Assembly: GCA_024637095.1 (NCBI GenBank)
Contig: JAGXFV010000025.1
Coordinates: forward strand, 1 to 64,000
Length of the DNA: 64,000 nt
From: Actinomycetes bacterium
GTDB lineage: Bacteria; Actinomycetota; Thermoleophilia; RBG-16-64-13
Direction: 5' to 3'
Positions 25,917 through 34,351 of the stretch are shown piece by piece. The notes below the pieces were generated by a model. That model ran no database searches, was not told the DNA's origin, and saw only the letters and a list, made by a program, of their open reading frames with translations. The translations under genes and the position numbers were made by a program. Position 1 is the stretch's first letter, and every line of letters starts with the position of its first letter.

Positions 25917-27083
25917 CTACATAGCCACCGCCCTGAACTCCGGCACCGCCACACGCGTGACCATCCCGATCCCGGTGCCTCCCACCGCGCAGGTCCCCAC
26001 GTCGAAGCCCGGCAGCTCGTCCAAGAGTCCCCGTGAGGCCGCCTCGAAGCTGCCGCCGATCGCGTCCAGGTCCTCGACGTTGGCGACCCGGAAGATCACG
26101 TGCGTGTTGCACTGGCTGAGGATGTTCTTGCTCACCCGTGCCGGGCGCTGGCTGGCCACCAGGATCCCCACGTTGAACTTTCGCCCCTCGGAGGCGAGGG
26201 CAAAGGTGGCCTGCTCCGAGAAGCGCAGTCGCTTGAGCAGCCCGGTCTGCTGCTCGGGGGCGTAGTTCTGAGCCTCGTCGATCACCACCAGGAAGGGTTC
26301 GCGCCCGTCCACCTCAAGCGAGCGGCGGTAAACCCGGTTCATGAGGCCGCCGGCCATCCGGGCGCGCGCGATGAGACCAGGGTGCTCGCGCAGGTTGAGG
26401 ATGTAGAGCCCGGGCCGGGAGAGGTCCACCTCTGGCCCGACGGCGGTCCCGTTGGCCGCGCCCCCGCCCTCCACCATCCGCGCGGCGGAGGCCGTGCCCC
26501 CGGCCGTTTCCACATCGGAGCTCTCCACGCGAACCTCGCCGGCCTCGTGATCCTGCCGCGCTCGCTCGCGCAGGGTGTAGGCGTTCTCCTCGCGCAGGCA
26601 GAGGTCGTCCCGTTCGCAGAGCTGCTCCACCACTTCGAGGAGCGCTGCGGCTGCCTTATCGTCCTCCTCCTCGTTGGCGGCGTCCCGGAGCACCTCACAG
26701 AACTCCGGCAAGTCGTCGTCATCACCCAACGTGTCCGCGATCTCCTGCAGCCGGGCAAAGAGGGCACCGTCCCGGCGGTCTCGGCGGAAGGCCCGCTTGA
26801 GCGCCTCCTCCTTGAACTCGCCCTCCTCCATCAGGCTGCGATCCACCTCGACGGCGAGATCGGTCCAGCCCCGCTCGCCGGCCAGCGCGTCCGCCACCGC
26901 CGCATATTCGCCATGGGTGTCGATCACCACTACGCGCAGGTCGTGGAACTCCTCCAGCCGAAGCAGGTTCCGTAGCAGCACCTTGACCGCGTTCGACTTG
27001 CCCGCCCCGGTCATGCCGAGCACGGCGGTGTGCTTGGTGAGCAGCTCCTGTGTGCGCAGCGAGAAAGGTGAGGTACCGAACAA
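25917..27083 (-). pseudogene. 5'-truncated HerA/DUF87-family ATPase
   Basis: Hexameric DNA translocase-type ATPase. Walker A is LGMTGAGKSNAV, Walker B is FLVVIDEAQNYAPEQQ, followed by LASEGRKFNVGILVASQRPA and a complete C-terminal region. HerA proteins normally have a 100-200 residue HAS-barrel before Walker A. Here homology begins only about 18 residues before it, and the open frame beyond (to 27233) is merely antisense to a small plus-strand ORF. The 5' end was therefore lost by rearrangement; a short product might still be made, as the rest is intact and has no frameshift. HerA ATPases pair with nucleases in repair and phage defence, and a nuclease gene lies downstream. Confidence 0.7.
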
Positions 27084-27244
27084 GGGAATTTGCCGAAGCA
27101 CGGCTGAAGGGCTACAAGAAGAAGTACGCCAATGCGGAGGACCACCACGTGTACGCATGCGCCTACTGCAGCGGTTTCCACATCGGGACGATCCCAAGCG
27201 AACTGAAGACCGGCGCCCCCGGCGTCGGACCACTTACAGGATAG
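27068..27244 (+). CDS. small zinc-ribbon-like protein
   Basis: About 58 residues: RYRTREFAEARLKGYKKKY, then VYACAYCSGFHIGTIPS. The C-x2-C-x-GxHIG pattern is like short phage/plasmid proteins that read a single half zinc finger (YxCPxCGGWHLG). The GTG start at 27068 is inferred and its ribosome site is weak (GAGAAAG). It abuts the broken end of the HerA-like gene, so it may have lost its own promoter or arrived with the rearrangement. Confidence 0.5.
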   Translation: MRYRTREFAEARLKGYKKKYANAEDHHVYACAYCSGFHIGTIPSELKTGAPGVGPLTG

Positions 27245-27392
27245 ACAAGTTCAAAGCCAGGGCCGGCAAAACGTCGCGCGGGGCTAAGTGGGACATAGGA
27301 ATCAAAGTATGCTATCTGATGTAAGATGTAAAAGACTAGCCTAGCAAGGTAAAACCAAAGTCGCCTCGACCAGGCGGGGGAAGAGAGCAAAG

Positions 27393-27701
27393 ATGGGTCG
27401 CATGACCAGAACCCAGATCTCCCTCGAGGAGCACCAGTATCAGTTCGTGCGGCGGCAAGCGGCCGAGCAGGGCAGCAGTATGGGGGCCTATCTGCGGTCT
27501 CTGATCGACGAGGCGATGGCCGAGGAGCGACCGCGTTCCAGCATCATGGATCTCGCCGGCATCTTCGAGGGCGGAGGCCTGACGAACGCCGAAATCGACG
27601 AGATCCTGGCCGATGAGGCCGAGCACGGCACAACCTCTCACGAGAGAGACGAGCCGCCACGGGAGCGGGGGGCAAGTTCGCGAGACGAGGCCGACTCTTG
27701 A
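27393..27701 (+). CDS. ribbon-helix-helix antitoxin (VapB-like)
   Basis: A 102-residue protein with an N-terminal RHH DNA-binding domain (TRTQISLEEHQYQFVRRQAA, GSSMGAYLRSLIDEAM) and an acidic, flexible C-terminus rich in Glu and Arg that should wrap the toxin. The stop overlaps the toxin start (TTGA), so translation is coupled. ATG 27393 or 27402 could be used. The A+T-rich stretch 27295-27345 just upstream is the likely promoter region. Confidence 0.88.
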   Translation: MGRMTRTQISLEEHQYQFVRRQAAEQGSSMGAYLRSLIDEAMAEERPRSSIMDLAGIFEGGGLTNAEIDEILADEAEHGTTSHERDEPPRERGASSRDEADS

Positions 27702-28102
27702 CCACCGCTTTCGTCGACACGCAGGCCTGGTACTCCTTCTTCAACTCGCGCGACCCCGCCCACGCCCGCACCAAGGCGGCGATAGCGGAGTTCGAGGACC
27801 TGGTTACGACCAGCTTCGTCTTCGCCGAGATCCTCTCCCTCCTGGGGAGACGGCTGGGCCAGTCCGCCGCCATCAGGGTGGGGACGCTTCTGCGAAGCTC
27901 ACGCGAACTCCGCATGATCCATCCCGATGAGGGACAACTGGCGCGGGGCTGGCGTCGCTTCCTCGAGCAGCCGGACAAGACCTACTCGCTGGTGGACTGC
28001 CTCAGCTTTGTGGTAATGGAGGAGCTGGGAATAGAGACGGCGATCACGGGCGATCGCCACTTTCGCCAGGAGGGCTTCCGGGTGCTGCCCCAGCCGGAGT
28101 AG
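27698..28102 (+). CDS. PIN-domain toxin, VapC family
   Basis: A 134-residue PIN ribonuclease. The acidic residues fall in TTAFVDTQAWYSFF, TTSFVFAEILSLL, YSLVDCLSFVVM and AITGDRHFRQEGF. The TTG start overlaps the antitoxin stop by 4 bases. Second of three toxin-antitoxin pairs in this 4-kb stretch; on the opposite strand to the first. Confidence 0.9.
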   Translation: MTTAFVDTQAWYSFFNSRDPAHARTKAAIAEFEDLVTTSFVFAEILSLLGRRLGQSAAIRVGTLLRSSRELRMIHPDEGQLARGWRRFLEQPDKTYSLVDCLSFVVMEELGIETAITGDRHFRQEGFRVLPQPE

Positions 28103-28137
28103 GGGCATGGATGGCACCGGCGCGCCGCGTGCCTGCC

Positions 28138-28269
28138 CTACCGCCGCCGGCGAATGATCAGCGTCGCCCCCACGATCAGCACCGTGCCCACCACGGTGAA
28201 GACGAAGACGGCCTGGGCCGTGGGATCGCCCTCGGCCAGGCCCTCGATCAGACGCACCATATCGCGCAT
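28138..28269 (-). CDS. single-pass small membrane protein, 43 residues
   Basis: Starts MRDMVRLIEGLAEGDPTAQA, followed by one hydrophobic helix (VFVFTVVGTVLIVGATLII) and a basic RRRR end. GGGAGGAG lies 4-5 bases before the ATG, which makes translation credible. Orientation is probably N-out, C-in by the positive-inside rule. No family known to me. It lies between two toxin-antitoxin pairs, convergent with one. Confidence 0.5.
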   Translation of the reverse strand: MRDMVRLIEGLAEGDPTAQAVFVFTVVGTVLIVGATLIIRRRR

Positions 28270-28412
28270 GCCGCTCCTCCCGTTTCCCGCCGTCCTGGTC
28301 TGGACTACCCCCCGCCCGGCCCCGTGCTCACTCTGCAGACAGTATTTCGGCAGGCGAGGCGGCGTCAATGAGGGAGAGTCGGAGGTCGCCTTTGCTTCCC
28401 GTCGGTACCGGA

Positions 28413-28429
28413 GTACACTTACTGTGTAC
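28413..28429 (+). promoter_or_regulatory. operator-like inverted repeat before the third toxin-antitoxin pair
   Basis: Perfect inverted repeat GTACAC - TTACT - GTGTAC, 41 bp before the antitoxin ATG. Position and symmetry fit autoregulation by the Phd-type antitoxin encoded just downstream. Confidence 0.6.
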
Positions 28430-28469
28430 ACCAAGCGCGACCGGGGCGAGAATCGCGAGGAGTGACAAG

Positions 28470-28712
28470 ATGCGTGAAGTGAGCGTGCGCGAGGCGCGGG
28501 CAGGATTGGCCGGTCTGCTCGACGCGGTCGAGGCCGGCGAGGAAGTCGTCATCACTCGCCGCGGTGCGCCCGTGGCTCGCTTGACAGCCGCAAGCGCGGC
28601 CGTGGCGGCGTCAATCTCCTTTCCCAGCCGTAGGGACCTCCGTGAGCAGATGCCCCCCGCGAAGACACCGAGCCACGAGGTGATCCGACAGCTTCGAGAA
28701 GAACGTGGCTGA
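28470..28712 (+). CDS. Phd/YefM-type antitoxin
   Basis: An 80-residue antitoxin: MREVSVREARAGLAGLLDAV, GEEVVITRRGAPVARL is the Phd fold, and the tail (SFPSRRDLREQMPP, HEVIRQLREERG) is the toxin-binding part. CGAGGAG lies 7 bases before the ATG. It overlaps the following PIN toxin by 8 bases, a coupled arrangement. Confidence 0.88.
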   Translation: MREVSVREARAGLAGLLDAVEAGEEVVITRRGAPVARLTAASAAVAASISFPSRRDLREQMPPAKTPSHEVIRQLREERG

Positions 28713-29181
28713 GCATTGCGCGACGGGAGCCAACGCCGGCGGCCCCTCCGCTGCCTCGGTCTATCTGGACACCAGCGCCCTCGTGCCCTACTACCGCCCG
28801 GAGGCTGCAAGTTCGGCGGTCGAGGAGTATCTGCGGAGCGCAGGGCAACCGCTGACGCTCAGTCGCCTGACCGACGTCGAACTCGCCTCCGCGCTCAACC
28901 GCCTGCTACAGATGGGCGAACTCGAGGAGCCTCACCTGCTCTTGATCGAAGCCGCCTACCTGGACGACCTGCGGGAGGGCCGCTTCGACCTCGTCGCACT
29001 GCCGCCAACGGCCTTCGCCCGCGCCCGTCTCTGGCTGTCGGAGCGCAAGCTGCACCTGCGCACGCTCGACGCCCTTCACCTGGCCGCCTGCCGCGAATTG
29101 GGGGCGGGGCTCGTGACCTGTGATCAGGCCCTGCACGCTGCGGCGCTCGACCTGGGGATGGATTCGCGGCTCCTGCGGTGA
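28705..29181 (+). CDS. PIN-domain toxin, VapC family
   Basis: A 158-residue PIN ribonuclease toxin. The acidic residues are in SVYLDTSALVPYY, LTDVELASALNRL, LRTLDALHLAACRELG and LVTCDQALHAAA. The GTG start lies inside the antitoxin's last codons. Third toxin-antitoxin pair of the cluster. A GC hairpin follows at 29220. Confidence 0.9.
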   Translation: MAEHCATGANAGGPSAASVYLDTSALVPYYRPEAASSAVEEYLRSAGQPLTLSRLTDVELASALNRLLQMGELEEPHLLLIEAAYLDDLREGRFDLVALPPTAFARARLWLSERKLHLRTLDALHLAACRELGAGLVTCDQALHAAALDLGMDSRLLR

Positions 29182-29219
29182 CGGTGTGGGGCTCCCGCGA
29201 CCAGGGCTGCGGTCAAAGA

Positions 29220-29249
29220 GAGGGGCCCCGCGGGCATTGGGGGCCCCTC
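29220..29249. terminator. bidirectional hairpin between the VapC and ABM genes
   Basis: Perfect 10-bp stem GAGGGGCCCC / GGGGCCCCTC with a 10-base loop, placed between two converging genes. No T-tract on either side. Confidence 0.6.
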
Positions 29250-29303
29250 GTCCTACCGAGCGAGGTAGGGCTCGGCAAGTTCCCGCTTCTTGGCGCTTAC
29301 TTC

Positions 29304-29609
29304 CTACTCCGAAAACACCGGCACCTCGTAGTCGTTCATGCGCACGTCCCCCTGGATGCCGGTCTTCTGCATGACCTCCTGGGCCAGCTTGCCCGACTGC
29401 TCGATGCCGGCGTCGCAGCAGTCCTTGTCCCGCCACAGGGTGAGCGAGAGCACCTGGTCGTTCTCCCGGTCCACCAGGAGGATGGCCTTCTCGAAGCCCT
29501 CGAGCAGCTTGGCCTTAGGTGGCACGATTTCGCGGTAGTTGGCCACCGCCTCGTCGAACTTCTGGTCGCTGATCCCCTGGACGGTAACCGTCATGACTCT
29601 GCCGTGCAT
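29304..29609 (-). CDS. antibiotic-biosynthesis-monooxygenase-like (ABM) small protein
   Basis: A 101-residue ferredoxin-like alpha/beta-barrel protein (VMTVTVQGISDQKFDEAVAN, GFEKAILLVDRENDQVLSLTLW, MNDYEVPVF). This fold includes quinol monooxygenases and haem-degrading enzymes, but no cofactor site can be read here; a pair of cysteines (DKDCCDAG) is unusual. The start is ATG 29609 with GGGGAGGG upstream. Monocistronic. Confidence 0.65.
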   Translation of the reverse strand: MHGRVMTVTVQGISDQKFDEAVANYREIVPPKAKLLEGFEKAILLVDRENDQVLSLTLWRDKDCCDAGIEQSGKLAQEVMQKTGIQGDVRMNDYEVPVFSE

Positions 29610-29788
29610 GATTCCCTCCCCACTCGGTTCTCGGTGAGCCGGAGGTTCCGTCGCCTGCCCACCCATCTCAATTGTCGGAGGCCAACCTTAAGCAAACTCA
29701 AAGTTCAGCCAAAGATTGGGATCGGGACTCAGAGACTCATCGCCCCGAGTCGCCGCCCCGGCGCCCGTTCCCCTCACGCGCCTGCCGG

Positions 29789-30005
29789 GTAGAAGAAGCG
29801 CCACATCCCGGCGGTGCTGGTCTTCACACGCACCTCGGCGAAGAGCTACCTGCGGGCTGCCCAAGAAGTTCGGCGCTCGGCCCGGGCGGCCACGGGCCTG
29901 CCCGATCTCTCCCGCCTGAAGCATACGGAGGCACCCATAAACGAGGCGACCTTGCACCAGGCCTTCGAGGAGGCGCGGGGCGCCGTCAGCTCGTGCTGGG
30001 GCTAG
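29789..30005 (+). other. possible gene remnant in a 460-bp spacer
   Basis: The spacer 29610-30074 has no clear gene. One frame opens after a TAG and reads KKRHIPAVLVFTRTSAKSYL, then GLPDLSRLKHTEAPINEATL and ends at 30005. It has protein-like composition but no start codon with ribosome site except an internal ATG-free region; I do not recognise the parent family. It may be the tail of a lost gene. Confidence 0.3.
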
Positions 30006-30074
30006 GTGCAATACGAGGGTTGGAACTGGCCGGGATAGGCGAAAGCAAGACCGAGGGGAAGGGTGTTCTGAGCG

Positions 30075-30446
30075 ATGAAAGCAGTTCGAACCGAAGAGCG
30101 GCCGGGAGCACGCGGACGCCTGAAAGGAGCGATGCGCGAGACGGTGCTGCTGGCCTCGGACGCGGGCTGGGAGCTGGTGCTGGCCGAAGCGCGGGCGGGA
30201 ACCGAGGTGCTTCCCGTGCCCATGGCCCGGCACGAACTGGGCTACATCATCTCCGGGCGGGTGCGGCTCACCCCGCTACCCCCCGACTACGACCCCGCCG
30301 AGATCGACCTGGACGAGGCCCGCCTAGATCTGGGGGCGGGCGACGCCTTCGCCTTTGACCAAGGCGAGCGGGTGATGATCGAGGTGCTCGAGGACCTCAC
30401 CTTCACCTACGCCCGGCCGAGGGCGACCCGAAGGGCGACCACCTGA
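30075..30446 (+). CDS. cupin-fold protein
   Basis: A 123-residue single-domain cupin, probably a small-molecule binder or regulator. The two beta-barrel motifs are loosely visible (PMARHELGYIISGRVRLTPL and LGAGDAFAFDQGERVMIEVLED). Only one of the usual metal histidines is obvious (RHELGY), so metal binding is doubtful. It is followed by a convergent YdeI-family gene. AAGGGG lies in the upstream 20 bases. Confidence 0.65.
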   Translation: MKAVRTEERPGARGRLKGAMRETVLLASDAGWELVLAEARAGTEVLPVPMARHELGYIISGRVRLTPLPPDYDPAEIDLDEARLDLGAGDAFAFDQGERVMIEVLEDLTFTYARPRATRRATT

Positions 30447-30464
30447 CTATCGGAGTAACAGAGC

Positions 30465-31079
30465 CTAGCGCGGAAGCCGGCCCTCCGCCGCCGCCGTCAC
30501 CGTCTGGGCGATCCGTCGTGCGCGGGTGTCGGCGCGTTTAGCGGTGACGATCCAGTAGAGGATCTGCTTCTTCTGCCCGTTGGTGAACTCGGCGAAGTGT
30601 CGCCGCGCCGCCTCGGGCGCCTGCTCCAGGGCGGCGGCCAGGTCAAGCGGCACCACCAGGTCCTCCACCTCGTCCAGCAGCGTCCAGGAGCCGTCTGCCT
30701 TGGCCTGTTCGATGGGAGCGAGGCCCGCGGAGGTCATCCGGGCGGAGGCGATCAGCCGGGCCACCCGGGCTTTGTTCGACAGAGACCAATTGCCACCCGG
30801 GCGGCGCGGGGTGAACAGCTGCTGGAAGCGATGCTCATCCAACCGCCGCACCGTGCTATCGATCCAGCCGAAGCAGAGGGCCTCCTCCACGGCGGCCTCG
30901 TAGGTCAGGCTGGTGATGGGATTCCCCTTCTTGCCCACCGCCAGCCAGATGCCCTGGGAAGCGGCGTGGTTGGCCTCGAGCCACGCCCGCCAGGACTCGC
31001 GGTCGACGAAGCAGAGCAAGGGCAGTTCGGACAGGCGGGCGCTCACGGCACTCCTGTGGTCTTGGTGGACGGCAATCAT
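30465..31079 (-). CDS. YdeI/OmpD-associated family protein
   Basis: A 204-residue cytosolic protein of the family often labelled bacteriocin-protection or YdeI. The family block is clear: SWRAWLEANHAASQGIWLA, LTYEAAVEEALCFGWIDSTV, FTPRRPGGNWSLSNKARV and a C-terminal helical repeat ending TAKRADTRARRI. Its biochemical role is not established. It is divergent from the DUF401 permease. Confidence 0.85.
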   Translation of the reverse strand: MIAVHQDHRSAVSARLSELPLLCFVDRESWRAWLEANHAASQGIWLAVGKKGNPITSLTYEAAVEEALCFGWIDSTVRRLDEHRFQQLFTPRRPGGNWSLSNKARVARLIASARMTSAGLAPIEQAKADGSWTLLDEVEDLVVPLDLAAALEQAPEAARRHFAEFTNGQKKQILYWIVTAKRADTRARRIAQTVTAAAEGRLPR

Positions 31080-31223
31080 GGTTTCTTACCCCGCGCTGCC
31101 TCGGGCGAAAGAGGTCGAAACCCCTTTGCGCGCACCACGACGGGCGCGCCCCACCCCGGCCGCCGCCGGTCCCCGGCTTCTCTGCTAATCTAGCCACTTC
31201 TGTTACAAACCGAAAGGGCTCTT

Positions 31224-32444
31224 TTGGCCGAACTCCTCAAACTGCTGATCGTCTTCACCGTGATCATCGGCCTCCTGCGGCTCAAGCTCAACCTGGGGCT
31301 GGCAATGTTGGCGGGTGCCGCGATCTTGGGGCTTTCCATGGGCATGGATGCGCTCGAACTCGGACGTTCGGTGTTGGGCGCGGCCGTAGCTCCCACCTCG
31401 CTCACCCTGGTGGCGGCTCTGGCGCTGATCATGGTGCTGGAGAACGTGCTCCGCACGACCGGCACCTTGAACGGACTGGTCGACTCGCTGCGCGCGCTCT
31501 TCGGCGACAACCGTGTGGTGATGGCCACCATGCCCGCGGTCATCGGCCTGCTGCCCTCCCCGGGCGGAGCCTATTTCTCCGCGCCTCTGGTCGAGGAGTC
31601 TGCGCACGGCTGCGTTATCGGCTGCGACCGCAAGAGCTTCATCAACTACTGGTTCCGCCACCTGTGGGAGTACGTCTCGCCGCTCTATCCCGGCTTCATC
31701 CTGACCGCTGCCCTCGCCGGCGTCTCCATGGGTGATCTCTTCCTGGCGCAGGTGGTCTTCCCCATTACCATCCTGGGCCTGGGGATTCTCGTGGGCTTCC
31801 GGGGAGTGGCCGCCTCTCCCACCCTGGGCGAGGTCAACCGACGGAAAAATGCCCTGCTCCTCTTGAAGAGCGGTGCCCCCTTCGCCGCGCTGATGCTGCT
31901 GGTGGTTGTGGGCGGGGTCAACATCACGCTGGCCCTAGGAGTGGTGCTCGCGGTGCTCTTCCTGGCCCACCGCTACGCTCCCCGCCGGCTGGCTCAAACC
32001 GTGCGCGAAGGCGTCGCCGCCAAAACCCTCTTCCTGGTGGTGGGCGTCCTGATCTTCCAGGGCGTGGTGGAGGATTCGGGCGTGGTCGAGCACATGCCCC
32101 AGATCCTGGACGACTTGGGGGTGCCGGTGCTCGCCATCTTGTTCCTGCTGCCCTTCCTCGTGGGCTTCATCACCGGGGTCGCCGTCGCCTTCGTGGGCAT
32201 TGCCTTCCCCCTCATCCTGCCGCTCGTGGGTTATCCCGATCCCGACCTCGGCATGCTGGCCTTCGCCTTCGCCTCGGGCTTTGCCGGAGTGATGTTCTCG
32301 CCGGTTCACCTCTGCCTGGTGCTCACCAAGGAGTATTTCGGCTCCCCTCTGGCCCCCATCTACCGCACCATGGCGGTACCGGAATTCCTGGTGGTGGGGG
32401 TGGGTCTGGTGCAGCTCTTCGTGCTGCATCAGCTGGCCGCCTAG
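31224..32444 (+). CDS. DUF401 family integral membrane permease
   Basis: A 406-residue membrane protein with about 10-11 helices, resembling DUF401 and the wider citrate/dicarboxylate/gluconate-type (ion transporter) superfamily. Conserved-looking stretches include IGLLPSPGGAYFSAPLVEE, FINYWFRHLWEYVSPLYPG and GFITGVAVAFVGIAFPLILP, with LCLVLTKEYF near the end. The substrate is unknown. The TTG start at 31224 follows GAAAGGG. A perfect terminator hairpin lies 76 bp downstream. Confidence 0.85.
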   Translation: MAELLKLLIVFTVIIGLLRLKLNLGLAMLAGAAILGLSMGMDALELGRSVLGAAVAPTSLTLVAALALIMVLENVLRTTGTLNGLVDSLRALFGDNRVVMATMPAVIGLLPSPGGAYFSAPLVEESAHGCVIGCDRKSFINYWFRHLWEYVSPLYPGFILTAALAGVSMGDLFLAQVVFPITILGLGILVGFRGVAASPTLGEVNRRKNALLLLKSGAPFAALMLLVVVGGVNITLALGVVLAVLFLAHRYAPRRLAQTVREGVAAKTLFLVVGVLIFQGVVEDSGVVEHMPQILDDLGVPVLAILFLLPFLVGFITGVAVAFVGIAFPLILPLVGYPDPDLGMLAFAFASGFAGVMFSPVHLCLVLTKEYFGSPLAPIYRTMAVPEFLVVGVGLVQLFVLHQLAA

Positions 32445-32520
32445 CGTGTGACCGGACGAGGTCCAGAGAAAGACCGCGCGCTCGAAGTGACCAGCTGTCC
32501 AAACTTTCCCGCACCGTCCT

Positions 32521-32548
32521 ATTCCCCGGCTCGGGCGAGCCGGGGAAT
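32521..32548. terminator. bidirectional terminator between the permease and dodecin
   Basis: Perfect 12-bp stem ATTCCCCGGCTC / GAGCCGGGGAAT with a 4-base loop, between converging genes. The A/T base pairs at the foot give short A/T runs on both strands. Confidence 0.75.
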
Positions 32549-32562
32549 CAGTCACCCAAAGA

Positions 32563-32784
32563 CTAGTTGGCATCCTCCTCGTGATACTTGAAGGAGACCT
32601 TCACCTTGGCCCGGTAGGCGGCCACCTTGCCGTCCTCGATCTTGAGGTCCTGCTCGACTACTTCGGCCACGCGGATATCTTCCAGCCTCTGCGCCGCCCT
32701 CTCGACGGCAGCGCGGGCCGCCATCTCCCAAGACTCGGTGCTCGTCCCGACGAGCTCGATCACCTTGTATACCGATTCCGCCAT
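32563..32784 (-). CDS. dodecin
   Basis: A 73-residue flavin-storing protein that forms a hollow dodecamer and sequesters riboflavin, FMN or FAD. The family signature is complete: VYKVIELVGTSTESWEMAA, AVERAAQRLEDIRVAEV, then a strand with YRAKVKVSFKY. The flavin-stacking Trp is in ESWEMA. GAGGAGGT lies 8 bases before ATG 32784. Monocistronic. The 255-bp spacer upstream of it (32785-33039) holds no convincing gene. Confidence 0.95.
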   Translation of the reverse strand: MAESVYKVIELVGTSTESWEMAARAAVERAAQRLEDIRVAEVVEQDLKIEDGKVAAYRAKVKVSFKYHEEDAN

Positions 32785-33039
32785 CTCGTTCACCTCCTCG
32801 GGGACCAGGTCCCCGCTCGTGCGGTGCCGGACGAGACCCGGTGCTGCTGCCCTAAGCTCGCTCCCAGGCCGATCGGCCGCCCAATTACCCTTCTTCATCA
32901 TCTGCACAAGTGGGAAGGGTGTCAACCGATGGCCGCTGGACGGCCCCAAAGCGCGGGCGGAGGACGACGCCGCGGGGGTTGCGCGAATGGAACGCCGCGG
33001 CCGACCGCCACGGGCGGGCGGGATGATTGAGCGCAGGCG

Positions 33040-34065
33040 CTAAAACTCGGAAGCGACCGCCTGGAGTTCGTCTTCCAATTGCCGGCGACGGCCTTCGTCG
33101 ACGAAGGCGGCGGCGTAGGAGTTGCGGGCAAGAGTCAGGATCTGCTCCCGCGTGAGGTCCAGGGCTCTCTGCGCAGCCAGGAAATTCTCGGTGATGTAAC
33201 CGCCGAAGTAGGCAGGATCGTCGGAATTCACCGTAACCATGAGTCCCAACTCCAGCATCCGGCGGAGCGGGTGCGCCCGCAAAGAGGAGACCACGCCCAA
33301 TTTGACGTTGGAAAGCGGGCAGACGGTCAGCGGCACCCGTTCCCGTACCAGTCTCTCCACGAGATCGGGGTCCTCCAAGGCGCGCACCCCGTGATCGATG
33401 CGGCGCGCCCGTAGTTGGTCCAGAGCCTGACGCACGAACTCAGGGGGCCCCTCCTCCCCGGCGTGGGCGACGGCGAGCAGCCCCCGCTCCCGTGCGCGTC
33501 GAAAGACCTCCTCGAAGTCGTCCGGAGGGTGGCCCACCTCGGCGGAATCCAGGCCGACCGCGACCAGTTCCTGCGCGTGCGGCAGCGCTTCCTCCAGCGT
33601 CGCCAAGGCCGCCTCGGGGCCCAGGTCGCGAAGGAAGCACATGATGAGCCGGGAGGTCATCCCCCACTCCGCCTGGGCATCCTCCAGGGCCCGGCCTATG
33701 CCCCTTGCCACCACTTCGAAGGGGACGCCCCGGGCGGTGTGGATCTGCGGATCGAAGAAGAGTTCGACATGGCGCACCCGCTGGGCGTTCGCCCGCTCCA
33801 GGTAGGCCCGGGTGAGTTCGTAGAAGTCGCGCTCCTCCTGCAAGACGGCCGCCCCCTGGTAGTAGAGATCCAGGAACGACCGCAGGCTCCCAAACGAGTA
33901 GGCCGCCCGAGCCACCTCCACCGTACGATACGGCAACTCCAATGAGTTTCGCCGCGCGAACTCGAACATCAACTCCGGCTCGAGGGTCCCCTCCACGTGA
34001 ACGTGGAGTTCTGCCTTGGGCACATTCCGAATCAGAGCATCCAGAGCGGTCGTTTCCTGGGCCAC
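33040..34065 (-). CDS. adenine-deaminase-like enzyme of the adenosine deaminase superfamily
   Basis: Zinc hydrolase of 341 residues in purine salvage. Zinc and catalytic motifs are present: HVHVEGT (first two His), VAHAGEEGP, RIDHGVRAL and VNSDDPAYFGGY (catalytic Asp). Adenosine deaminases usually have SLNTDDP and CPxSN with T; the sequence CPLSNVKLGVV together with DPAYFGGYITENF is the pattern of the adenine-deaminase branch, so hydrolysis of adenine to hypoxanthine is the better guess. The start is GTG 34065 with GGGGAG upstream. The spacer to the next minus gene (34066-34351) shows no feature. Confidence 0.85.
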   Translation of the reverse strand: MAQETTALDALIRNVPKAELHVHVEGTLEPELMFEFARRNSLELPYRTVEVARAAYSFGSLRSFLDLYYQGAAVLQEERDFYELTRAYLERANAQRVRHVELFFDPQIHTARGVPFEVVARGIGRALEDAQAEWGMTSRLIMCFLRDLGPEAALATLEEALPHAQELVAVGLDSAEVGHPPDDFEEVFRRARERGLLAVAHAGEEGPPEFVRQALDQLRARRIDHGVRALEDPDLVERLVRERVPLTVCPLSNVKLGVVSSLRAHPLRRMLELGLMVTVNSDDPAYFGGYITENFLAAQRALDLTREQILTLARNSYAAAFVDEGRRRQLEDELQAVASEF

Positions 34066-34351
34066 GGTCTCCCCTGCTCGCCGGCAACGCTGTCCCGGTC
34101 TTACTACCACCGCTCGGGCGTGCCCGAATCCCGAATGGCTCACTGGGGGAGCAAATCACTGTGGGCGTGCCCCCCAAACCGGGGAATAGTGAAGTATTGC
34201 GCCATGCAACACAGAAGCTCCGGAGAAAGAGTAAGAGATGAGCAGTTCACCGACTCCGTGCGGCGCGCGTTTGGTCGCGAATCTCGCGCTGATGGCCAAG
34301 CGGTGGCTTCCCCGGGGAGTCGCCGCTTTCCCGTGGGCGCCGACGACCCCC

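Noticed and set aside
27245..27392. tRNA gene or att site in the A/T-rich spacer before the RHH-PIN pair
   Set aside because: No cloverleaf, no TTCGANTC T-loop and no flanking direct repeat could be found.
29220..29249. Riboswitch or structured RNA
   Set aside because: A simple perfect hairpin between converging genes fits a terminator better.
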